Assembly (NCBI RefSeq): GCF_003967555.1
Contig: NZ_BIFS01000002.1
Span: 496,001-560,000 of the forward strand
Reading direction: 5' to 3'
Length of the DNA: 64,000 nucleotides
DNA from: Dictyobacter kobayashii
GTDB lineage: Bacteria > Chloroflexota > Ktedonobacteria > Ktedonobacterales > Ktedonobacteraceae
Every line of letters starts with the position of its first letter. Position 1 is the stretch's first letter. Positions 46,314-55,953 of this stretch are shown piece by piece. Below the pieces are notes generated by a model. That model saw only the letters and a program-made list of their open reading frames with translations, did not search any database and was not told the origin of the DNA. A program made the position numbers and the translations under genes.

Positions 46314-47055
46314 TCGGTCGTTGTTCCTTTCAAAAGATGTTCTGTATGCTGCAGTAAAAACCAGCCAGCCAGCAATAGGAGGAAGGCCATAGCGAGTTGT
46401 TCAAGATGTGGTATGAGCCAGACGAGCTGAAAATACCAGGCTGGCAGGGAAACAGTATCGCCTTGATAAATCCACATGACGGTCGGAAACATATAGAACG
46501 CTCTGAGCCAACCATTGTCATGAAAAGGTCCCCAGTAGAGGAGCTCAATTAGCCAGAGAGCGGCCAGGATCGCTCCATTAACGACGCTGTTGATGGTGAT
46601 AATGGCGATGCACATGCCTGCACCCACAAACCAGGTCAAAGGGCCAGCCAGATCAGTTGGGAGATAAACCATTGCGCGACCAGGGGCCAGGCCAGCAGGT
46701 ACCTGGGCAAAAACCAGAAGTGCTGGAGCGACATGCTGCTGATCAATAAGCAGCAGACACATGCGTAAGCCAGTATGAGTAATAACATGCGTTGCAGCAC
46801 TGTTTTTCGATAGGCTTGCGCGACCGTGAGGTGCAATTCGAGCGCTGGTTCACGCACAACGATGGAGCCCGCGATAACCCCGGCGGCCAGCGGTAAAAAG
46901 ACTTCTGCAAAACCCAGATAGGTACGACCGATATTTTCTTTCCAGCTTGACTGCAGCAGTGCAAAAAGCATGCAGGCCAGCATCAATACTACCGGAGCAA
47001 GCAGCAGGGGCTTCCAATGCAGTTTCCATTCATAATATAATCGATCAATAAACAT
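46310..47055 (-). pseudogene. ABC-2 permease-like subunit, frameshifted
   Basis: The N-terminal frame (47055-46636) encodes FIDRLYYEWKLHWKPLLLAP and several helices and ends at LIWLAL; the second frame continues LTWFVGAGMCIAIITINSVV and ends at 46310. One extra base in the GGG at 46641-46643 (or the neighbouring AAA) joins them into about 249 aa, close to the partner permease. The two frames overlap for 127 nt, so two separate genes would be odd. ATG 47055 follows TGGAG. Confidence 0.72.
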
Positions 47056-47279
47056 GTATTTCTCCATGATCATTTTTTCTGAAGCAAAGTATTGCTACAA
47101 CCATCCTTATCCTAAACTGCATTTATCAACAGAAGCTAAACTAAAAAAGTCTTTGGGATGGTTTAAGGAAAGTTTTGAAATTGTTTATTTTTTGTCGCTA
47201 TGCTTGCTGGTAATGTAGATATGCTGTGCCGTGGTTTATGGTAAAGGCAAAGCAGTAGCAGATTAGAAAGGTTTAGCCA

Positions 47280-48002
47280 GTGTCGGTGGCAAAGAATGAA
47301 ACAGGCAACACGATTCTTGTTGTAGATGATGAAGATCAAATCATTCAATTTGTAAGCGATGCCCTGGAGGATGAGGGCTATGTCGTTTATACTGCCTTTG
47401 ATGGTGAGCAGGCGCTACAGTTGGCACACAAATATGCTCCGGACCTGATCATCCTTGATATTATGTTGCCCGGTTGTGATGGCTTCGCGGTCTGCCGGCA
47501 GTTGCGCGCAGAGCGGGATATTCCCATTCTCTTTCTCAGTGCCAGACAAAGCGATGTCGATAAGATTCAGGGCTTTAGTGCTGGCGCGGATGACTATGTG
47601 ATGAAGCCATTCAGCATTAGAGAACTGGTTGCGCGCGTTGAGGCCCACTTACGCCGCCAACGTCGCGAGCAACAAAAAGCATCCCAAAGTAGATCGCTAC
47701 GCTATGGACAGCTGGTGATTGATCTGAGTGCCTACGAGGTACACTATGCTGGCGAGCCACTGGCGTTGACCCGCAAGGAGTTCGAGCTTATTCAGTTGCT
47801 GGTCTTGCATCCTCACCAGGTTTTCTCGCGCGACCTCCTCTACGAGCGTATCTGGGGCATGGATGCATTGGGCAATACGGATACCGTCACAGAACATATC
47901 AAACGCCTGCGCAGGAAGCTGGCACAACTTGACCCGCACACCGAGTATATCGGTACGGTCTGGGGAGTAGGATATAAATGGGATCTCAACACATCAGTAT
48001 AA
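47280..48002 (+). CDS. OmpR/PhoB-family response regulator
   Basis: 240 aa, GTG start. Receiver domain with VVDDED, phospho-acceptor Asp60 (LIILDIMLPG), a conserved Ser/Thr in FLSARQSD, and Lys in VMKPF. C-terminal winged helix (about 140-238) with LTRKEFELIQLLVLHP and DTVTEHIKRLRRKL. Overlaps the kinase gene by 25 nt. Diverges from the ABC exporter, the arrangement of peptide- or antibiotic-sensing systems that induce their own transporter. Confidence 0.93.
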   Translation: MSVAKNETGNTILVVDDEDQIIQFVSDALEDEGYVVYTAFDGEQALQLAHKYAPDLIILDIMLPGCDGFAVCRQLRAERDIPILFLSARQSDVDKIQGFSAGADDYVMKPFSIRELVARVEAHLRRQRREQQKASQSRSLRYGQLVIDLSAYEVHYAGEPLALTRKEFELIQLLVLHPHQVFSRDLLYERIWGMDALGNTDTVTEHIKRLRRKLAQLDPHTEYIGTVWGVGYKWDLNTSV

Positions 48003-49141
48003 AAGGATTTGCGGCGCGTCCTCGCCACTCTGGCTTCAGGCGCCTGTTTATCTGGTATTTCCTGGGTATTTTAGCGCTCGCTTTTATCATTACCGCTGGC
48101 CTTGAATTGCTAGGCATCCTCCTGATCGCCCTGAGCGTTCAATATACCTCGATCTTTAGTCATAATCGCTTCCTGCAATATCTGGCTGTACTTGTACTCA
48201 TTGCCTTGCCTTTTAGCGCATTGCTTGGGGCCTGTTTATTTTTCGCCTGGCGGCTGGAGCGCAAGATTAGCCAACCCGTCGGTGAATTGATGGCGGCAGT
48301 GGAGAAGATTTGCCAGCAGGATCTGAATTTTTCGATCCAGTATCAGGCCCCTAACCAGCTTGGTGATCTCTGTTACGCCTTTAATGAATTGCGTAACGCC
48401 TTACAGGCGTCCCTGGAGCGTGAGTGGCGTAAGCAGGAGGAGATACGCACAATGATCGCCACCCTCTCGCACGATCTGCGTACACCCGTGACAATTATCC
48501 AGGGGCACATCGAGGGACTGGCGCGTGCCGGTGCAGGTGAGAAGCGCAACCAACGCCTGGAACGCTATCTCCCCGTGCTGGAAGCCAGCAGCCAGCGTAT
48601 GTCCCTGCTGCTCAATGATATATTGCTTGTCTCCGCGCTGGAAGATGCTAACTTTACCATCCAGCCAGAACAGGTAAAGCTGGAAGATGCGCTGGCCTGT
48701 AAAGCGCAGGTGTATGCGCTACAGGCCTCTACGCATGAAATCACGTTCGCATATGCATATCAGCGCGCCATAGATCTTCCCCAGCAGGTTACCCTTGATC
48801 TCCATCGGCTTGAACAGATACTGGACAACCTGGTTGAAAACGCGCTACGCTATACACCCGCCCACGGAACCATTCACCTGACCTGCACACACTTACAGGA
48901 CACGCTCTCGCTCGCCCTGCACGATAGTGGCGCAGGTATCGCGCCGGAGGATCTTCCCCATGTATTCGAGAAATTCTATCAGAGTCCGCTTCAAAAAGGA
49001 CACAAAGGCGCCGGGCTTGGTCTCTATACCTGCAAGCAACTTATTGAGAAAATGGGGGGCACCATCTCCATCCAGAACCATCCTGCCGGCGGCTGCGAAG
49101 TCACCGTTGTGCTCCCGACATGGACGCAAACACCCATCTAA
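47978..49141 (+). CDS. Membrane sensor histidine kinase
   Basis: 387 aa. Two helices (about 22-55 and 68-90) with only a short external loop, then HAMP (about 92-145), HisKA with SHDLRTPV (His165), N-box DNLVENALRY, G1 LHDSGAGI, G2 GAGLGLY. The short loop means sensing within the membrane, as in intramembrane kinases linked to transporters. Partner of the regulator at 47280, and by divergence likely governs the exporter at 44577-47055. Confidence 0.92.
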   Translation: MGSQHISIKGFAARPRHSGFRRLFIWYFLGILALAFIITAGLELLGILLIALSVQYTSIFSHNRFLQYLAVLVLIALPFSALLGACLFFAWRLERKISQPVGELMAAVEKICQQDLNFSIQYQAPNQLGDLCYAFNELRNALQASLEREWRKQEEIRTMIATLSHDLRTPVTIIQGHIEGLARAGAGEKRNQRLERYLPVLEASSQRMSLLLNDILLVSALEDANFTIQPEQVKLEDALACKAQVYALQASTHEITFAYAYQRAIDLPQQVTLDLHRLEQILDNLVENALRYTPAHGTIHLTCTHLQDTLSLALHDSGAGIAPEDLPHVFEKFYQSPLQKGHKGAGLGLYTCKQLIEKMGGTISIQNHPAGGCEVTVVLPTWTQTPI

Positions 49142-49209
49142 AGCAATATAAGATTCCATATATATCCCCTTGGGTCAATACGTTTCACTTAACGCTTCAT
49201 GAGAATGAA

Positions 49210-49290
49210 AGCAACCCAAAACACGACCTGTACGTGTGGGGCTTGCCCCCACTTTTTCCACACGAAAAATTAACAAGAATAACGATTTGC
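49210..49290 (+). repeat. Dispersed intergenic repeat (family C, copy 2)
   Basis: AGCAAC, AAACACGA, TGTACGTG, GGGGCTTGCCCCC as at 42202-42242; it then continues with CTTTTTCC, CGAAAAA and ACAAGAA, resembling 44140-44180 within the large palindromic element. This hints that families overlap. Confidence 0.5.
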
Positions 49291-49310
49291 AAATATTGGA
49301 TCAGGATGCA

Positions 49311-50318
49311 TCAACGCTTACTGGGACCTGAGCTTTGCCTGATGATCAGGGAGGGTTTGAGGAGTAACTGGGTCGCTATCTGTTCGCCTTCTAGCTGCCT
49401 GATCAGCATATCCGCACCGATACGCCCCATTTCCTTATAGGGGAAATCGATGGTGGTTAAAGCCGGTGTGGTCATCTCGGCCACACTGGGAGAGAGAATA
49501 CCCATTAATGAGATGTCCTCGGGAATCTTCAGTCCGCGATCATAAATGGCCCGCGTAATACCTCCGTTGATCCAGGCGTTCGAAGTGATAATGGCCGTAG
49601 TGGCAGGATTTTCTGTCAGTGCAGCCAGTACAACTTCATATCCAGCCTGGGCGTTGGACTCGCAAGGATAGACGATACCGCACAAATTATGCTGCTCGGC
49701 CGCATGCATAAAAGCTTCATGTGAGCGTATAACATAGCCAGCGCCCATTTCATAAAGCTTAGAGGAATGATTAATAAAAGCGACATGTTTATGTCCAAGA
49801 CCTGCTAAATAATCAACACACATATGCAAGGCGTAATCAAAATCCATATCGACAAAGTTGATACCAGTATTGTCGCGGCAGTGGCCAATTAGCGTAAAAG
49901 GATAATTTTGCTTTTTCAGCATTTCGACACGGGGATCATCTAAACGCACCTCCATTAAAACCAGGCCAGCGATAAAACCTTGCTGTATCATGCGCAGAAC
50001 CGCTCCGTCATCATCCGATGGGGTCCAGAGCAGCAGGCCATAGTTTTTGCTACTGGCAACTTCTACGATGCTGGAAATAAATTCAAAATGTGGTTCTGGT
50101 AAGGAAGTAGAGACTTTTGGATAGAGCAGGGCAATAGTTCTGGTGCGCTTGGTAGCTAGCGCCCGTGCCAGCGCATGTGGCTGGTATTCTAACTCGGCTA
50201 TCGCATCCAGAACTCGCTGACGTACTTCCGCGGAAACCGGACGCTTGCCACTGAGTGTATGCGAAACGGTGCTCAATGCTACACCGGCCCGCTTCGCTAT
50301 ATCTGCCATCGTTGGCAT
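49311..50318 (-). CDS. LacI family repressor
   Basis: 335 aa. Helix-turn-helix TMADIAKRAGVALSTVSHTL at the N-terminus with a hinge LEYQPHALARALATKRT, then a periplasmic-binding-like sugar domain. ATG 50318 follows GAAGG. Diverges from a sugar importer; identical TCAAAGCGCTTTGA operators lie beside both promoters, so it should repress both the importer and itself. Confidence 0.93.
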   Translation of the reverse strand: MPTMADIAKRAGVALSTVSHTLSGKRPVSAEVRQRVLDAIAELEYQPHALARALATKRTRTIALLYPKVSTSLPEPHFEFISSIVEVASSKNYGLLLWTPSDDDGAVLRMIQQGFIAGLVLMEVRLDDPRVEMLKKQNYPFTLIGHCRDNTGINFVDMDFDYALHMCVDYLAGLGHKHVAFINHSSKLYEMGAGYVIRSHEAFMHAAEQHNLCGIVYPCESNAQAGYEVVLAALTENPATTAIITSNAWINGGITRAIYDRGLKIPEDISLMGILSPSVAEMTTPALTTIDFPYKEMGRIGADMLIRQLEGEQIATQLLLKPSLIIRQSSGPSKR

Positions 50319-50361
50319 AATATACACCTTCTTGTTTTTATTCTTTTCTCGAATTGTACTT

Positions 50362-50411
50362 TATCAAAGCGCTTTGATAGTATTGTATCCAGCTAATTTG
50401 ACAGCTGTCAA
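50362..50411 (-). promoter_or_regulatory. LacI gene promoter and operator
   Basis: On the minus strand TTGACA (50406-50411), 18-nt spacer, TACAAT (50382-50387), then TATCAAAGCGCTTTGATA (50362-50379), an 18-bp palindrome covering the likely transcription start. Confidence 0.8.
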
Positions 50412-50450
50412 TCCTCTTCAAATCATTACATAAAACGTTAACTTTTCCTA

Positions 50451-50498
50451 TTGACAAGCGCGCAAATCATACCCTACAATACTATCAAAGCGCTTTGA
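50451..50498 (+). promoter_or_regulatory. Sugar importer promoter and LacI operator
   Basis: TTGACA (50451-50456), 18-nt spacer, TACAAT (50475-50480), then TATCAAAGCGCTTTGA (50483-50498) at the start site. The layout mirrors the one driving the LacI gene almost base for base, including ACTATCAAAGCGCTTTGA. The long leader to 50652 has no gene. Confidence 0.82.
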
Positions 50499-50652
50499 CT
50501 ATCATTTTTTTACTTCAATCTCATTCTGATCAGACTACCTTTCCAGAAAGGATATCCTTTTTCAACTGAAGAATAGAGATATATATCTCTATATCGTTCT
50601 TTACTGCTTCCCAACAGTACAACCATCGCGGTTAATCCAAAGGAGGATTTCC

Positions 50653-51950
50653 ATGGTTTCTGAGCAGCAAGGCAATCTGGATACCCTGGTCAATGCACTC
50701 CAAACAGGACGCATGAAGCGTCGCTCATTTCTAGAACGTGCTCTCGCCCTTGGGCTTAGCGGTAGCGCAGCCGCTTCTCTCCTCGCTGCCTGCGGCGAAA
50801 CTTCTTCTACACCCAGCAGCAACAATCCTGTTACCCTGACATTATGGGACTATTTTAACCCTGCTGGCACTGGCTATCTGGCCTTGATAAAAGACTACAT
50901 GAAAGCCAATCCTGCCATTAAAATTCAGCGTACGACGATTCCTTTCGCCGACCTGAAACAGAAGATTATCCAGGGAGCTGCCGCACGGCAGTTGCCTGAT
51001 ATTATTGTGATTGATAATCCTGATCATTCCGCCTTTGCCTCAATGGGCATTCTGGCCGATATTATCAGCCAGGTGACAAGCTGGGGTCAGACCAATGAGT
51101 ATTTTCAGGACCCTGGAAATCCACAGTCTGGAAGGGTAAGAACTATGGCATCCCGAACAATAGTAATTGCCTGGCCCTGTATTACAACAAAGACATGTTT
51201 AAACAGGCCGGAGTAACTCCTCCTACTAACTGGGATGAACTGCGTAGTGCTGCGGCTAAACTGACCAGGAATAATGTTTATGGCCTTTCGATGTCGCTGG
51301 TGAAGAGTGAGGAGGGTACGTTCCAGTTTTTACCGTTCGTCTGGGAAGCGGGGGCGGATCTAGATAGTATCGATAGCCCTCCGGCTGTCAGCGCTCTGCA
51401 ACTGCTCGTAGACCTGATGAAACAGGGCCAGCTTTCGCGCGAAAGTTTGAACTGGACACAACAAGATGCGATTACACAGTTTATTAGCCAGAAGGCCGCA
51501 ATGTGTATTAATGGTCCCTGGAATCTGCCACCAACCAAACAAGGGGCAAAGTTCCAGTGGGGCGTGGTGCCATTACCGAAAGGGACTCAGGCAGCCTCTA
51601 TCCTGGGCGGCGAAAACTGGGCCATCGCGGCCACTAGCTCACATGTGCAGGAGGCCTTCGATTTCTTGAAGTGGACCCAGACACCTCAACCACTGAAGAA
51701 TTATATTGTGACCGATGTACGCCTGCCTAGCCGCAAGGACCTGGGAGCAGACCCGGTCTTCCAGCAAGATCCCAATCTGGCGGTATTCGTCACAGGATTA
51801 GCTTCAGCCAAACCACGTGCCTACGGTCCCAATTATCCTAAAATTTCAAATGCTATTCAACAAGCCTTCCAGTCGGCGCTCAGCGGTCAGCTTACAGCTG
51901 ATGTGGCGCTCAAACAGGCGTCAGGTATTATTAAGCCGTTACTCTCGTAG
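50653..51950 (+). pseudogene. Sugar-binding protein of the LacI-linked importer, frameshifted
   Basis: N-terminal frame has a Tat motif (MKRRSFLE, Arg23-Arg24) and lipobox LAAC with Cys47. The first frame goes wrong after NEYFQDP; the other frame supplies KSTVWKGKNYGIPNNSN and continues past MFKQAGVTPPTNWDEL to 51950. One extra base near 51107-51113 (GG or CCC) gives a single chain of about 432 aa. AAAGGAGG precedes the ATG. Loss would disable the importer, so either it is dead or this is an assembly error. Confidence 0.85.
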
Positions 51951-51959
51951 CTTTTGATC

Positions 51960-52021
51960 GAGGAATAGACGTTACTGGTCGGTGCAAATCATTGATTGGT
52001 TGACCAGTATGTCTATTCCTC
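51960..52021 (+). other. Intercistronic stem-loop after binding-protein gene
   Basis: GAGGAATAGAC-ACTGGTC pairs with GACCAGT-GTCTATTCCTC across about 21 nt, between the binding protein and the first permease. Same place as the hairpin at 1390-1435. Confidence 0.55.
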
Positions 52022-52051
52022 TCATCCAGTCTTTAACGGAGTCTTCCTGCT

Positions 52052-53003
52052 ATGTCTACGACAGTAAAAGTTTCGCCCCAAACTTCTAGAACACCTGCGG
52101 TCAAGCCATCCAGATGGCATGTACGTCGCCGCGCCCTCGGTCCCTATCTTTTCCTGCTCCCTGCCCTGCTCTTCCTGGCTATCTTTTTACTCTATCCAAT
52201 CATCACCATGTTGCTATTTAGTTTTGAGCAGGTCAATGTTGGCAGTTTGTTAACCGGAATCATGCCTTTTGTGGGATTGGATAATTATCATACAGCCCTG
52301 GCAGACCCTACTTTTATCCAGTCAGTCAGTACCTCGCTCACTTTTACAGTTGCTTGCCTGGTCTTTCAATTTACCATTGGCTTTTTGCTGGCATTGCTCT
52401 TTCAACAGCGCCTGCCACTGGTTGGTGATGCGTGCCCTGGTCATGATTGCCTGGATGTTGCCTATCGTGGTCAGTGGCACCATCTTTAAGTGGATGCTGC
52501 AAAGTGATTCGGGCATCATCAACTATGGACTTGAGAGCATTGGCCTGATCCATCAACCAATTCAGTGGTTGACCGATCCTCACCTGGCGCTCTGGGGCAT
52601 AATCATTGCCAATGTCTGGATTGGTATTCCGTTCAATATGTCACTATTGCTGGCCGGCCTTCAGGGTATCTCGCCATCCTTATATGAGGCAGCCCTGGTG
52701 GATGGAGCCAATAGTCTGCGCCGCTTCTGGCATATTACCTTGCCTCTAATACGTGCAACCAGTCTGATTGTGCTGATGCTCGGCTTTATCTATACCCTCA
52801 ATGTCTTTGACCTGGTCTATGTTCTGACTGGTGGAGGTCCCGTCAATTCAACTGAAGTCTTACCTCTTTATGCGTACCGGATCGCCTTTGGCCAATTTGA
52901 TCTGGGTACAGGCGCGGCCGTGGCTACGCTGATGCTGCTCTTGCTGCTAGTTGTCAGCGCTATCTATCTCTTCTTTACTCAACGAGAGGAGTCTTATGCA
53001 TGA
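52052..53003 (+). pseudogene. Sugar ABC permease (MalF-type), frameshifted
   Basis: The first frame encodes the N-terminal helices up to FQQRLPLV; the second continues VMRALVMIAWMLPIVVSGTIF and carries the EAA loop (YEAALVDGANS) and LPLIRA. The frames join if one base is removed (or two added) near 52417-52428, about 317 aa. This is the only frameshift in the window that is not a simple lost G/C. The last 4 nt overlap the next start (ATGA). Confidence 0.83.
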
Positions 53004-53839
53004 ATACTTTCCAGCGACCTGTACGCACAACACTCCTTACGGGAGTGGGCCTTCTCGCAACAGCTCTGATGGTCTTTCCCTTGTACTGGGTAGTAGTAAC
53101 CTCGTTGAAAAATACCACAGAGATATTCCATACGCCCCCGACCTTTGTGCCGGTACATATCGATTGGACATCGTATCTGGACAATTTTGTGCGCAATGGG
53201 GATGTCTGGCGCTATATGGGCAATAGCCTGCAAATCGCGCTGGGCACGATGTTGCTCAGTCTATTGCTGGCCGCGCCAATCGCCTATGGCCTGGCGCGTC
53301 TGCCCATTAAGGGGCGCAATATTATTCTGTTTACGCTGCTGGTCTTGCAGATGTTTCCCAGTATCATGTTAGCGGTTCCACTGTTTGTAATGTTTTCGCG
53401 CATTGGCCTGGTTAATTCTATTATTGGCGTGATCCTGGCCATCACTACACGTACCTTGCCCTTTGCTGCCCTGGTGCTCCGCCCTTACTTCTTGAGCCTG
53501 CCGCGCGACCTGGAGGACGCCGCCTTTATCGATGGCTGTAGTCACTGGGGAGCCTTTGCGCGCATCATCCTGCCGCTTTCACGCCCCGGACTGCTAACGG
53601 TGGCGGCCCTGACCTTCTTGATGGGCTGGAGCGATTTCCTCTTCCCACTTTCGTTGATTACAGATGATACCAAGCGGCCACTTACCCTCGGTATCTATAA
53701 ATTTATCAGCGAGTATGGTGTGCGTTGGAATGACCTGATGGCCGTTTCGGTGGTGGCAGCCATTCCGATCCTGATTGTTTTCCTCTTTGCGCAACGCTAT
53801 ATTACCTCCGGCCTGATCGTCGGCGCCGTCAGAGAATAA
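53000..53839 (+). CDS. Sugar ABC permease (MalG-type)
   Basis: 279 aa, six helices, EAA loop LEDAAFIDGCSHWGAF (about 169-184) followed by LPLSRPG. Intact, unlike its partner. Last gene of the LacI-controlled importer. Substrate unknown; no glycosidase is in the operon. Confidence 0.92.
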   Translation: MNTFQRPVRTTLLTGVGLLATALMVFPLYWVVVTSLKNTTEIFHTPPTFVPVHIDWTSYLDNFVRNGDVWRYMGNSLQIALGTMLLSLLLAAPIAYGLARLPIKGRNIILFTLLVLQMFPSIMLAVPLFVMFSRIGLVNSIIGVILAITTRTLPFAALVLRPYFLSLPRDLEDAAFIDGCSHWGAFARIILPLSRPGLLTVAALTFLMGWSDFLFPLSLITDDTKRPLTLGIYKFISEYGVRWNDLMAVSVVAAIPILIVFLFAQRYITSGLIVGAVRE

Positions 53840-53963
53840 AATACACGATTCATTTCAAAAACTTTCTTTGGCACAAACATATGTTATTATTTTTAGAGCA
53901 CGTCTGATTTCCCTACATACCCAGGATCTCCAGGCATGACTTTTCGCACCTTCGGCGCTTGAA

Positions 53964-54055
53964 TTATGTTGTTGTCAGCAATGTGCCGAGCACATTGCTG
54001 ACAACAACATAAGAAAAAAGGTCTCGGGCGCGTCAGCGTCCGCATACAGATGAAA
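53964..54055 (+). repeat. Hairpin plus conserved tail (family A, copy 4)
   Basis: 23-bp perfect stem (53964-53986 with 53990-54012), loop CGA, followed by GAAAAAAGGTCTCGGGCGCG and TCAGCGTCCGCATACAGATG. Ends only 10 bp before the start of the APC permease gene, so its tail overlaps that gene's leader. Confidence 0.75.
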
Positions 54056-54066
54056 GAGGCAGTTCC

Positions 54067-55521
54067 ATGAGCACACATGATGAATCCCCATCTATCCCTC
54101 CGGTTGAGGACAAATCTTTGGCTCAGGTTACTACTCCTCGCCTTGAGCGTGGAGCCTTGAAACTGGTCGATATCGCCACCTCTACGATGGCCAATATCGC
54201 TCCCGCCATGAGTTTCTTCTTTAGCTCTGCTTTGATTGTCCAGGCTGCGGGCATCGCTTCTCCCCTGACGATTGTGCTAGCGGCGGTAGCTATTGCGCTC
54301 CTGGGAAATACGCTGGCTGAGTTTTCGCGCGCGATTCCCTCCACCGGTTCCTTTATTACTTTTATTGGCAAGACCTTTGGGCCGGTGATGGCGGTTACCA
54401 CGACAATTGTGATTGCCGTGGGTTATATTATCGCGATGGCCTCAGTGATCGCCATCTCAGGCGGCTGGACCCAGATGATGCTGCAAAAATATATCGGCAT
54501 CAATATTCCCTGGCAACTCTTAACATTGATATTTGTGGCCATTGTCTTCTTCTTGATGGTTCGGGGCATTCATCTCTCGACGCGCTGGGCTGGCTACTTT
54601 TTCCTGCTAGAGATGGCTGTATTGATACTGGTCTCGGTCATCGCGCTGATCACCAATGCCTCTCACCTGTCGCTGGCCCCCTTCAATCCCGCTAATATGA
54701 GCAATGGCTTGCAGGGACTCGGCCTGGGCTTTCCGATCGCGGTCTATTTGTTTGTGGGTTGGGAGAACTCTGCTGCGCTGGCGGAGGAGACCGACGATCC
54801 GCGCCGGAATGTGCCACGGGCCATCTTTTCCAGCGTACTGTTGATGAGTTTAAGCTATCTGCTATTTTCCTATGCTATGGTGGTGGCCTTTAATTACAAT
54901 GTCAAAGACTTATCTGCGGCGCAGGTGCCCTTTGTGACGGCGGCAGAGAAGATCTCAGGTATCCTGGCGCTACTGGCCTATATCGCTGGTTTTACCTCAA
55001 CCATGAGCGCAATGATCGCGGGCTCGAATTCGCAGTCGCGCCTGATCTTTAATGCGGCCCGCGAAGGTCTGCTGCCATCGGTGCTGGCCACGGTACATCG
55101 TACCAGGCGTACGCCCTGGGTGAGCTTCTTGCTCTTCTTTGTGATTGGCCTGGCAATCGTCTATATCTTCGGCTGGAGTATTGATCCGGTTACCTTCTTT
55201 GGCGAGATCAGTACGCTCGGCACCATTCTGATCGCCCTCACCTATCTGGTATCGAATATCGCGCTCCCCGTCTACTACAGGCGCTATCATCCAGAACAGT
55301 TCTCAATATTGAAGCATCTCATACTGCCGATCCTTGGTGTTTTCGCCATCGGTTTCCCGCTCTGGGGACTGATAGCACCAGGACAGGAGGCACCGTTTAA
55401 TATCTTTCCCTGGATCAGTCTGGGTATCATTGTAGCTGGCCTTATCTATGCGTTGATCTTGACGCGCCGTGATCCCAACCTGGGAGAGCGCGTCGGCTCA
55501 ATCGTGGCGGATCGCGAATAA
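54067..55521 (+). CDS. APC family amino-acid/polyamine permease
   Basis: 484 aa with twelve predicted helices. The first helix has the APC Gly-poor variant ATSTMANIAPAMSFFF; GWENSAALAEETDDPRRNVP is the conserved cytoplasmic loop of the family. It is a paralogue of the permease at 60655 (for example GWEN-ALAEET, TRITF/SRLIFNSAREGLLP, and IGSIVAD ends). Substrate unknown. GAGG precedes the ATG. Confidence 0.88.
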   Translation: MSTHDESPSIPPVEDKSLAQVTTPRLERGALKLVDIATSTMANIAPAMSFFFSSALIVQAAGIASPLTIVLAAVAIALLGNTLAEFSRAIPSTGSFITFIGKTFGPVMAVTTTIVIAVGYIIAMASVIAISGGWTQMMLQKYIGINIPWQLLTLIFVAIVFFLMVRGIHLSTRWAGYFFLLEMAVLILVSVIALITNASHLSLAPFNPANMSNGLQGLGLGFPIAVYLFVGWENSAALAEETDDPRRNVPRAIFSSVLLMSLSYLLFSYAMVVAFNYNVKDLSAAQVPFVTAAEKISGILALLAYIAGFTSTMSAMIAGSNSQSRLIFNAAREGLLPSVLATVHRTRRTPWVSFLLFFVIGLAIVYIFGWSIDPVTFFGEISTLGTILIALTYLVSNIALPVYYRRYHPEQFSILKHLILPILGVFAIGFPLWGLIAPGQEAPFNIFPWISLGIIVAGLIYALILTRRDPNLGERVGSIVADRE

Positions 55522-55644
55522 CGAGGCTCAGTCCATACTTGATAGCCAAATGGGATGGCAGCTTTCTCGGTTGCTATCCCATCCCAATAAGAACTTATTA
55601 TTCAGCTTATTTGCAGCCTTTTTGCACAAACTTGTGCGCGACCC

Positions 55645-55953
55645 TTACTTTTTGAGCCTGCTCAGCCATTTGTTGGCGACCTCTTTTTCCAGGTCAACGC
55701 CATTATACCTGGCTAATAGCAGTAGCTGGCAGAAAACGTCGGCGACCTCGGCGTTGAACTCAGCTTGAATTTCTTCTGTTGTTTTGCCTTTTGTGCGCGC
55801 CTTCCCTGTGAGCATCAGGTAGGATTGAATTAGTTCGCCCACTTCTTCCTGTAGTTTGAGCACAAACCAGCTTGCATCACGCTCAATATTAAATGCCTCA
55901 GCATAGATTTTTGAGACCTGCTCTACGCTTTCTGCTATCTCATTTACATCCAT
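55645..55953 (-). CDS. MazG-like nucleotide pyrophosphohydrolase
   Basis: 102 aa, all-alpha. The EEVGELIQSYL motif and the later E-x-A-DVFCQLLLLA match the metal-binding EExxE...ExxD pattern of MazG/PRA-PH-type NTP pyrophosphatases. Likely hydrolyses a (modified) NTP or phosphoribosyl compound; which one is unclear. Begins directly after the stop of the TPR gene on the same strand. Confidence 0.8.
   Translation of the reverse strand: MDVNEIAESVEQVSKIYAEAFNIERDASWFVLKLQEEVGELIQSYLMLTGKARTKGKTTEEIQAEFNAEVADVFCQLLLLARYNGVDLEKEVANKWLSRLKK

Noticed and set aside
46310..47073. Two separate overlapping permease genes
   Set aside because: A 127-nt overlap with no start signal for the second and a combined length equal to the partner permease favour one frameshifted gene.
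44577..49141. ABC exporter and two-component system as immunity/export for the azole peptides
   Set aside because: It is 12 kb away with many unrelated genes between; no sequence evidence links them, so it is noted only as a possibility.
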